Source of the DNA: Candidatus Bathyarchaeota archaeon | GTDB taxonomy: Archaea; Thermoproteota; Bathyarchaeia; Bathyarchaeales; DTEX01 | DNA length: 56,833 bases | Assembly: GCA_025059045.1 (NCBI GenBank) | Contig: JANXEA010000006.1 | Coordinates: forward strand, 1-56,833 | Direction of reading: 5' to 3' | In this document: positions 49,425 to 56,833 of the stretch, piece by piece | Layout of the letters: every line of letters begins with the position of its first letter | Position numbering within the stretch: position 1 is the stretch's first letter | The notes under the pieces: generated by a model | Databases searched by the model: none | What the model was told of the DNA's origin: nothing | Seen by the model: the letters and a program-made list of their open reading frames with translations, nothing else | Program-made: the position numbers and the translations under genes

Positions 49425-49518
49425 ACAAGTCTTCCTCCGCCACCATACCATGCTGTCTTAGCCAGATAAAATGAGTTATAATGTTGTGTATTTGGAATTC
49501 AAGTCTAAATTATCTCAG

Positions 49519-50025
49519 CTACCAGTGATTATAACGTACAATTTCATCCAGCGGTTTTCGATCCACCACAGGTCCCTTTCTCTCAGCTGGATAGCCGAGT
49601 TCAACCATTGCAACTATGCGTGCACCTTCTGGAAGTCCGAGGACTTTCTTTATCTCCTCTTCTTCATGGAAGACGCCAAGCCAACAAGTTCCAAGACCCA
49701 GTTCCCACGCTTCTAAAACAAGGTTTTGTAGGGCGATTGCCACATCGATTTTCCAGAAGTCTGTACCGGGAAAACTTTCGCTGGGGATTGCGCATCCGAC
49801 GATTATAATTGGAGCCGTCAGAACTGGTCCTCTTCGATGAGGCGGTCGAAGACTTTCCTTCACTTTTTGATCTGTTACAATTATGAAACGCCAGGGCTGT
49901 CTGTTGCCAGCTGACGGCGCAAGCCTTGCCGCTTCTAGAACTCTTAAAAGTTTTTCTTGCTCTACGGGCCTAGGCTCGAATACCCTTATACTTCTCCTTG
50001 TTCTTATAGCATCGAAAACATCCAT
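49519..50025 (-). CDS. Nitroreductase family FMN protein
   Basis: About 168 residues from the ATG at 50025 (GGTGG upstream); a longer frame to 50109 begins with sequence unlike the family. AIRTRRSIRVFEPRPV and LAPSAGNRQPWRFIIV are the FMN-binding N-terminal motifs; LGLGTCWLG and VAMVELGYPAERKGP complete the fold. Members reduce nitro groups, quinones or flavins with NAD(P)H, or dehalogenate; the physiological substrate is unknown. Confidence 0.9.
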   Translation of the reverse strand: MDVFDAIRTRRSIRVFEPRPVEQEKLLRVLEAARLAPSAGNRQPWRFIIVTDQKVKESLRPPHRRGPVLTAPIIIVGCAIPSESFPGTDFWKIDVAIALQNLVLEAWELGLGTCWLGVFHEEEEIKKVLGLPEGARIVAMVELGYPAERKGPVVDRKPLDEIVRYNHW

Positions 50026-50148
50026 ATATGCCACCGAGATGAATGAGATCGTGACTCCTATAAGCCTATTGGTGAAGCCCCGGATCAATAAGTCCTCATT
50101 GGACGCCAAATATATTAATTGGGTAGATCATTCTTCTAATTTATTGAA

Positions 50149-50601
50149 ATGAACGACATAGAAATTGCAAAAAAAATACTGGTCAAAGATAATCTTTCGC
50201 TCGCAATAGTAAAAAAGGGTGAAATTATCTTCCGATCAGATGCGACTGGTATTGTAGGTCTGCTTACGGCTATAGAAAGATTGGGCGAGAAAATGCATAA
50301 ATCTTCCGTGGCAGATAGAATTGTTGGAAAAGCCGCTGCACTCCTCCTTGCAGGTTCTCACGTCGATTTTGTTTATGCTGAAATTATGAGCAATGAAGGA
50401 TTAAAGGTTCTGAAGGAGAATAATGTTAACTTACAGTATGGAAGACTTGTTCCATTTATACTGAACAAGCATAAGAATGATATTTGCCCCTATGAGAAAT
50501 TCTCTTCATTATTAAGCTCGCCTGATGAAGCCTTCGAGATGCTAAGAAAGTTTGCAGATAATCTTAATCTCTTTCCGATATATGATTCCCCAAATGGCTG
50601 A
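50149..50601 (+). CDS. DUF1893 family protein
   Basis: 150 residues. NLSLAIVKKGEIIFRSDATG, ADRIVGKAAALLLAGSHVDFVYAE and the late CPYEKF match the DUF1893 family, which has a cytidine-deaminase-like fold but lacks most zinc ligands. Function unknown. The ATG at 50149 has no strong ribosome site. Convergent with the AAA+ gene, two bases apart. Confidence 0.8.
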   Translation: MNDIEIAKKILVKDNLSLAIVKKGEIIFRSDATGIVGLLTAIERLGEKMHKSSVADRIVGKAAALLLAGSHVDFVYAEIMSNEGLKVLKENNVNLQYGRLVPFILNKHKNDICPYEKFSSLLSSPDEAFEMLRKFADNLNLFPIYDSPNG

Positions 50602-50602
50602 T

Positions 50603-52363
50603 TCAGTCGGGATAAATCTTTTTTAAAACTTCTTTCGGGTCAAACGCTTCTTTTGACCTAACCGAAGCCTCTTCCACATATAATTGGATAGCAAACTTCA
50701 ATGCTTCCTCACTCACCGGTATGAAATCCAAATCGGACCTAAAGTAATCCATTAATGAGGCTGCACATGCGAATCGTAGAATTTTATCTTCTAGTCTGGC
50801 GGAGAACTTCACAATCTCCTCTTGAATCTCTCCCAGTATCGCTTCTCTCGCCTTGGATACAACGTCGAAAACTTTTGGAGTGACCATGATGGGTTTCGGC
50901 TGGAATTTACCCTTCACTAGAAAATGGCCTGTTTGAATTCCATATACCAGGGTCAAGTGATCCCGAATCTTCTTAGATCCCTTCTCGATATCTATGGCGC
51001 CAAGCGCAAGCTTCATCTGGCTTCGCGTTATCTCAATAAACCTTTCTTTTGTCAATCTATGCAGTCTGCAGAGCATCCTATCCTCGATTGCGTTAAAGTT
51101 CGGATCTTGAACTGTAACTAAGTATCCACGATCCTGAACCGAGACATTGTAATTTACTGAGAAGAATGAAGAAAACCGGTATGGACCTATTATCCCAGTA
51201 TGGGTCTCATATTTTATCTCACCCTGCTCCATCGCTATTTTAAGGGGCTCAACCATCCCCTTATATCTAAAAAAATCGTTAAACTCTGGGACAATGAAGT
51301 TGAAGACCTTCCCAGCATAGGCCTGCCCTATTCTTATGAAACGTGCAGGCGTCATTCCGCCGCAGTAGCGATTTCTTCCAGGTATTCCATGCGCCCCAAT
51401 TTTCGCGTCGGGTTTGCCTAGTATCATGTCCCTTGTAGAGAAGCTCTTACCAGTTCCAGGATCGCCAAAAAGCGCAAGTGACCATCCTGTTTTTTTCCCT
51501 GTCTTTCCCCGCTCGTGAATAATATCTGTATTTGCAAGACCATACTGCTGTGTTATGCTTAGCAGACTATCAAAGCACAGTAGCGGTCCGAATAGGTCTT
51601 CTAGGTAAGCTGATAATGAAGATATGCCGAATTCTTTTCCAAATTTTATAGTTTCCTCAAGTCTTTTCTTTAGAAGGTCGTTCAAGTATTCATCAAGTTC
51701 CCGATCCATTGCTTCAACTCTTTTTTTCTCTTCTTCTACGTAGTCAATCCGCTCCTGCGCCTCTCCTGTAGTGTAGACCTGCTCAGTTATCTTTCCAGGA
51801 GGTCTACTCTTTAGACCAAGTTCGATCTCAAGTATAGGCAGCGTCTCTCTCGGTATTTGCCATTCTCGGTATTTTTCACCTTTATATAATGGCGCAATTA
51901 TTCCAAGCCTTTCCAGCTCATTCAAAGCATCTTGTAGATCTATCTTCTTTACAGTTTTTCGTAATTCTTCGAAGGATGCGCTGCCACCCAACTTTATCAT
52001 TGTCTTCAGTATTGAAATGGCTTCTGTGCCTATTCTCAGCACGGATTTTTGGATACTGTCCTGAATGTTTTTCCATGAACCCTCTAGGCTTAGCTTACCA
52101 CCCTCCAACGTATAGAACATCCCTCTAAAAACAGCCCACTCTCGGGGGTTAAATTCTCTAAATATAGATTTTAAGCCTTCATCATCAATGTTGGAAGATA
52201 TTTCGAGGGCTGCTTCGCCTTCATCTCTTATAACCCAGCCGTTTGGAAACTGATCGAAAAAACGAATCTTCAGTCTCTTTCCAATCCTGTATAGATCTAT
52301 TATATGAAATGCTCTTTTCAATAGGATGGCGCGTTCAAGAACCTTCTCTTTTTCTTCTCCCAA
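50603..52363 (-). CDS. AAA+ ATPase with N-terminal winged-helix region
   Basis: 586 residues. The N-terminal third is alpha/beta with a winged-helix-like stretch (~115-160, KTMIKLGGSASFEELRKTVKK); a coiled segment (~200-245) follows. The AAA+ core has Walker A ALFGDPGTGKSFST (~298-311), Walker B FNFIVPEFNDF (~354-364), sensor Asn404 and Arg-finger candidates near 429-433 (EDRMLCRLHRL), a layout that recalls MCM-type helicases. No zinc motif or known accessory domain is present. It lies 91 bases after the coiled-coil gene on the same strand. I cannot assign a named family; a DNA- or protein-remodelling motor is likely. Confidence 0.78.
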   Translation of the reverse strand: MGEEKEKVLERAILLKRAFHIIDLYRIGKRLKIRFFDQFPNGWVIRDEGEAALEISSNIDDEGLKSIFREFNPREWAVFRGMFYTLEGGKLSLEGSWKNIQDSIQKSVLRIGTEAISILKTMIKLGGSASFEELRKTVKKIDLQDALNELERLGIIAPLYKGEKYREWQIPRETLPILEIELGLKSRPPGKITEQVYTTGEAQERIDYVEEEKKRVEAMDRELDEYLNDLLKKRLEETIKFGKEFGISSLSAYLEDLFGPLLCFDSLLSITQQYGLANTDIIHERGKTGKKTGWSLALFGDPGTGKSFSTRDMILGKPDAKIGAHGIPGRNRYCGGMTPARFIRIGQAYAGKVFNFIVPEFNDFFRYKGMVEPLKIAMEQGEIKYETHTGIIGPYRFSSFFSVNYNVSVQDRGYLVTVQDPNFNAIEDRMLCRLHRLTKERFIEITRSQMKLALGAIDIEKGSKKIRDHLTLVYGIQTGHFLVKGKFQPKPIMVTPKVFDVVSKAREAILGEIQEEIVKFSARLEDKILRFACAASLMDYFRSDLDFIPVSEEALKFAIQLYVEEASVRSKEAFDPKEVLKKIYPD

Positions 52364-52454
52364 ATCCTCTCGCCTCTCCCGACAAACACTTTATGTCAAC
52401 TCCCAATCTAAAGACTTATTAGCAGACATGATTCCATGAGATTGAAGGCTGTTC

Positions 52455-54092
52455 TCAGAGATAAAGCTTCAAGATTTCATCTTTCTCTTTTGAGGTTATC
52501 CAGCCCTCCTCTTCAAGCCCATCAAGCCCTTTTCTTAACTCCTCCCCAAAACTCGACATTTTAAGTAGATTCTTTGCCTCACATATTCCTCTGACATATT
52601 CCCTAAATAATGGGTCCTTTTCCAAACTCTTTCTCATGCTTTCAAAGATTAGTGAGTTTATTTCTGGCGATTTTGGGGAAAGCAGCATATGCATCCTTGA
52701 TTCAAGACTGAACGAAAAAAGTGCTTTCTTAATTCTGTCCACAATCCCACGATAGCTCTCAATCATGACTGGTGGGTGAACATCAAACCTCTTCTTTTCT
52801 TTAGACTCATATATGACCAAGTAGAACGGTATTTCGATCAGCAATGCATCTTCAGCTTTGTAAGGCAATACCCTCCCTTCAAAATCTTTTATACTCCTAT
52901 TTCTTTTTTCTATGAGGCTCTTTATCTGAGATTCTATCACATCTGCTTTTCTTTCAATTTCGCTGATTTCATCTCGTCTCTTTGAAATCTCCTCGTTTCG
53001 AGAATTTTCCAGAGCCTCCACTTTCTTGATTTCCTCGGCGGTTATTTCCAAATATCTTGTTTCTACTTCAGCTATTCTCTTCTCATATTCGGTCTTTATC
53101 TTGTCCTTTGATTTCTTGATTGTACCTAGGTGTTCAACGAGTTTCTTCAACGTTTTTTTCTCAACTTCAATCCTATAATCCAGTCGGCTTGTACTTCTTT
53201 TTGGATACTTTTTCTTTTGCTCTTTTCGCCGCTTTTCCAGCCCATCCACTACAAGCTCCACATCCTTAATTCTCTTTGAAATCCTCTCTTCTTCTTGAAG
53301 AAGCTTCTTTAACTTCTCCTCTGCTTGCGCTCTTTCTTTCTTGATCTCTTTTTCCTTCTCCTTAGCCATGATCTCGATCTTTTTATTTAGGAACTCTCTT
53401 GCTTCCGAAATTATTGACTCGTATTCTCTCCATATATGCTCAATCTCTATTGCTATTTTCTCTTTATGATACTCAGTCTGCTCGCCAAGTACTCTGAGCG
53501 CGAATTTAAGCGCATCAACATCTTCCGCCAATCTTTCCAACTCATGAATGTACAAGTATGCTCGCTCCCTCGCTTCACCCTCAGGAACTCTGAGAAGATC
53601 TACATTTGAAATTGGCATCCCGCACTCGGATGCGCATCCTTCCCTCACGAGGCTTAATAATGAGGTGGATAAATGTTCGCTATAAATTACTGAGTTCAGC
53701 GTTTGGGTCTTTTGGGAAGCGAAGCCCGCGAAAGTCTTAATATTATTGTTAAGCGTCTCTTTGAATGTTTCTAATGATGTTGAGGACTTGATTAAATCCT
53801 CTGTGAAACTCTTAATGCTAGGAACTTCTTCCTTTACTAGCACGGTTGTGCATAGTGCTGCACCATCAACTATTATACAGTTTTCTTTCCAAGGAATAAG
53901 CCATAATGGATATTCAAGTTTAGATATGGCCTCTATTTTTTCCGGCGTCCCAATAAATGAGGTCTTCTTTCTTCTTGCTTCTGAGAGACATACGATCGCG
54001 GCTTTTTCCATTTCATTTGTAAAAGGTTTATCTCTTCCGGGTTTTAGACTAGCATAAGGTAGAATAAGCCTTTGCTGCATCTGTTTAGCCAT
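52455..54092 (-). CDS. Long coiled-coil protein paired with the AAA+ ATPase
   Basis: 545 residues. An N-terminal globular domain (~1-180, with LPYASLKPGRDKPF) and a C-terminal globular domain (~430-545) flank a highly charged coiled coil (~190-425, rich in EKEKEIKKERAQAEEKL-type heptads with a hinge-like break near KKYPKRSTSRLDYR). The plan looks SMC- or Rad50-like, but there is no Walker motif, so it would need a partner ATPase. The gene just downstream encodes one. No membrane segment. Family not recognised. Confidence 0.7.
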   Translation of the reverse strand: MAKQMQQRLILPYASLKPGRDKPFTNEMEKAAIVCLSEARRKKTSFIGTPEKIEAISKLEYPLWLIPWKENCIIVDGAALCTTVLVKEEVPSIKSFTEDLIKSSTSLETFKETLNNNIKTFAGFASQKTQTLNSVIYSEHLSTSLLSLVREGCASECGMPISNVDLLRVPEGEARERAYLYIHELERLAEDVDALKFALRVLGEQTEYHKEKIAIEIEHIWREYESIISEAREFLNKKIEIMAKEKEKEIKKERAQAEEKLKKLLQEEERISKRIKDVELVVDGLEKRRKEQKKKYPKRSTSRLDYRIEVEKKTLKKLVEHLGTIKKSKDKIKTEYEKRIAEVETRYLEITAEEIKKVEALENSRNEEISKRRDEISEIERKADVIESQIKSLIEKRNRSIKDFEGRVLPYKAEDALLIEIPFYLVIYESKEKKRFDVHPPVMIESYRGIVDRIKKALFSFSLESRMHMLLSPKSPEINSLIFESMRKSLEKDPLFREYVRGICEAKNLLKMSSFGEELRKGLDGLEEEGWITSKEKDEILKLYL

Positions 54093-54148
54093 CCTAACTG
54101 TGCCAACGATTAAATGGTGGTAGGATCATATCTAATCCAATTCTTTTT

Positions 54149-54901
54149 CTAAGTATATAGGAAGCTAAGGGCTTTATCAACAGTTCCGGCGTCGAGTTTT
54201 TCATACGCCTCTGTGCTTCCAACATCATACCAAAAAGCGTCTGTAATATATCCGTATACCCTATCTTTCTTTTCCATAATATATGGGATCACTTCCCCCA
54301 TGAGGTCTAGTTCTCGTTTGTTCTTTATTAGCTCCTCCATGCTTTGCAAAGTTTCACCTTCTAGGGCTGCGATTGCGATGCTGACAGGTTTTTCATACTC
54401 CGGTTTCTCTTTAAATCTGGTGATACGCCCGTCTTTTCCTAAGTCTGCAACTCCAACCCTAAGCGAGAATCCTCTCGATAGGGCAATAGTGGCCTGTGCA
54501 TTCTTCCCTCTATGATAGTTTAGGAAATCAGTTAGATTCATGTTTGTAAGAATATCTCCATAATACACTAATAGAGTGTCGTCCCTATTTATGGCACCTT
54601 TACGGTACGCATTAACTATGGCTCCAGCTGTCCCCTTTATTTTCGGATCATCATAGACATATGTCACGTTAATATTGAACCTTGAACCATCCTCAAAGTA
54701 ATTCACGATTTGCTCTGCCTTATATCCAACAAGCAATATTACTTCCATAATGCCATGAAACTTGAAAAGCCGAAGGACATACTCTAAGAGCGGTCTCTGC
54801 GACCTTCCAATAGGGATCATCGTCTTCTGAAAGTAGTATGTGATAGGCCTAAGTCTTTTCCCCTCCCCTCCACATAAAACTACTCCTTTCACTCGCCCCA
54901 T
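54149..54901 (-). CDS. Sugar-1-phosphate nucleotidyltransferase
   Basis: 250 residues. VLCGGEGKRLRPITYYFQKTM is the nucleotide-binding loop of the family making NDP-sugars from NTP and sugar-1-phosphate; YVYDDPKIKGTAGAI and YGDILTNMNLTDFL (metal-binding Asp) follow, with TRFKEKP and FWYDVGSTEAY near the C-terminus. No acyltransferase (left-handed helix) domain is fused. Probably serves glycosylation or capsule sugar supply; whether dTTP, UTP or GTP is used cannot be told. Confidence 0.9.
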   Translation of the reverse strand: MGRVKGVVLCGGEGKRLRPITYYFQKTMIPIGRSQRPLLEYVLRLFKFHGIMEVILLVGYKAEQIVNYFEDGSRFNINVTYVYDDPKIKGTAGAIVNAYRKGAINRDDTLLVYYGDILTNMNLTDFLNYHRGKNAQATIALSRGFSLRVGVADLGKDGRITRFKEKPEYEKPVSIAIAALEGETLQSMEELIKNKRELDLMGEVIPYIMEKKDRVYGYITDAFWYDVGSTEAYEKLDAGTVDKALSFLYT

Positions 54902-54950
54902 ACTCTGCCTCCAAATGAAAGCTCTAAAGGATTGACGTCTAAAGGTTTAT

Positions 54951-55292
54951 TTACGCCTTCTTTGTATCGGACCCGGTTACGGTTTGACTTGAACCTTCAG
55001 ATTTCTCTTCCTCTTTTGTTTCTGCCTCTATCTCCTTCTCTATCTCCTCTATAGGTTTAGGCGGAGGTGTAGTTGCCATTGTCCAACCAATCCATGCGCC
55101 GATGAACATCACACCAAAAAACGCTATTAAGACCACGAGGGCAACTGCCCAGAAAGGAATTTCCCCTGCAGATACCCACGGAAACATCCATGAAACCGCT
55201 CTGGGAGCAAATATTAGAACCGCGTATCCAATCATAAGAATAATACATACAACACATATTAGAGCTCCAATCACCTGATCCTTACTTGCCAA
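54951..55292 (-). CDS. Small two-helix membrane protein with acidic tail
   Basis: 113 residues from a TTG with GGTGAT 6 bases upstream. Two membrane helices (~7-30 and ~45-72) joined by a short loop, then a Pro-rich linker and a highly acidic tail (EEIEKEIEAETKEEEK). No family recognised. A TATA-like TTTATAAAT at about 55330-55338 (minus strand) is its likely promoter, so it is divergent from the rRNA gene. Confidence 0.65.
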   Translation of the reverse strand: MASKDQVIGALICVVCIILMIGYAVLIFAPRAVSWMFPWVSAGEIPFWAVALVVLIAFFGVMFIGAWIGWTMATTPPPKPIEEIEKEIEAETKEEEKSEGSSQTVTGSDTKKA

Positions 55293-55420
55293 AATTTATC
55301 ACCACGAGAAACAAGTAGCAATATCACTATTTATAAATCTTATTATAAGATCGACATTACTAATAGACAATATCAGGGTCAGTTAAAAAATTGCAAAAAG
55401 GCTCAGCAGCTTGTTGAGAT

Positions 55421-55431
55421 AAATATTTATT
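55421..55431 (+). promoter_or_regulatory. TATA box of the rRNA operon
   Basis: AAATATTTATT is the best TATA-like element upstream of 16S. It would start transcription near 55455, giving a leader of about 190 bases. Confidence 0.5.
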
Positions 55432-55459
55432 AAGGAGCCTAAAGATACAAATAACACGT

Positions 55460-55592
55460 CGAGCTTAAAGCTCGCAACCGCAACTTAATGGCGGCGTCAA
55501 CACGGATGAAAAAGGCGGACAGCCTCTGAATGATGTGTTGACCTCCAGTTGCGGGAACAAGACATGCGGATCTAAGTCGGAAGACTTAGATC
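55460..55592 (+). other. Structured 5' leader of 16S rRNA
   Basis: Several perfect stems are visible. CGAGCT/AGCTCG at 55460-55474. CCGCAACT (55478-55485) pairs with AGTTGCGG (55547-55554). Inside it GTCAACAC (55496-55503) pairs with GTGTTGAC (55535-55542), capped by AGGC/GCCT. Then a 10-bp hairpin GATCTAAGTC-GGAA-GACTTAGATC spans 55569-55592 with a GNRA loop. These probably guide processing or folding of pre-16S rRNA. Confidence 0.6.
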
Positions 55593-55647
55593 TAAGGTGG
55601 GTTTGGCGCATCGTGCTTCCAGTTTCAGCCTAACCGCGACCGTCCTA

Positions 55648-56833
<1,186 letters not shown>

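Overview
The window comes from an archaeon. The 16S rRNA gene starting near 55648 is archaeal, and the genes include unsplit RNA polymerase B, archaeal NusA, L30e, S12, a proteasome beta subunit, HypA, a geranylgeranyl reductase and a Dph6-type diphthamide enzyme. RNA polymerase subunit A is a single 1275-residue chain. Most Euryarchaeota and Crenarchaeota split it into A' and A''; the fused form is known from the Thaumarchaeota and their relatives. The fused rpoA, the rich set of plant-polysaccharide glycosidases, the tungsten-type aldehyde oxidoreductase and the look of the 16S together suggest the Bathyarchaeia (MCG) neighbourhood. That placement is inference, and a 16S search would settle it. 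TATA-like boxes about 25-40 bases upstream of starts, GGAGG/GGTGAT ribosome sites and frequent TTG starts occur throughout.

Layout. 1-1179: a decayed methyltransferase end and a membrane-anchored secreted protein. 1233-4364: GH2 beta-galactosidase. 4533-8069: TrpB2 with TRP-box-like promoter elements, Dph6 and a geranylgeranyl reductase. 8211-11292: a radical SAM protein, a protein with two Cas2-like folds, a cytidylate-kinase-like protein and an unknown. 11326-19849: the core block rpoB-rpoA-rpl30e-nusA-rps12, transcribed leftward, with neither rpoH before it nor rps7 after it. 20347-20453: tRNA-Asp with an extra hairpin in its variable loop. 20749-22912: AOR-family oxidoreductase and its four-cluster ferredoxin. 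23066-38899: a saccharide and transport island with GH30, GH42 and GH10 enzymes around two OPT-like membrane proteins and a very large pseudo-M28-peptidase/FtsX fusion. 38905-44102: membrane caspase-like protein, unknowns, AsnRS, a frame-disrupted zinc-finger gene and a fucose/arabinose-isomerase-like enzyme. 44138-46500: hydrogenase maturation genes hypB (MinD/Mrp type), hypA and hypE. 46551-50601: Ogt, proteasome beta, AMMECR1, an M24 peptidase, a nitroreductase and DUF1893. 50603-54092: an AAA+ ATPase and a long coiled-coil protein side by side. 54149-55292: a nucleotidyltransferase and a small membrane protein. The window ends inside 16S rRNA, behind a highly structured leader.

How the parts may work together. 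The GH10 and GH30 enzymes carry N-terminal membrane or signal segments, so they probably attack xylan outside the cell. The GH2 and GH42 enzymes lack signals and probably finish galactosides inside. The OPT-like transporters and the fusion protein lie between them and may supply uptake, although their substrate is unknown. The isomerase-like enzyme would suit released deoxy- or pentose sugars. The AOR pair and the Hyp proteins point to anaerobic, ferredoxin- and nickel-hydrogenase-based metabolism; no hydrogenase is in the window.

The best candidates for something undescribed are the pseudo-peptidase/FtsX fusion with twin OPT-like proteins (26930-36588), the AAA+/coiled-coil pair (50603-54092), the tRNA-Asp insertion and a proteasome beta subunit whose catalytic Thr1 is Ala.
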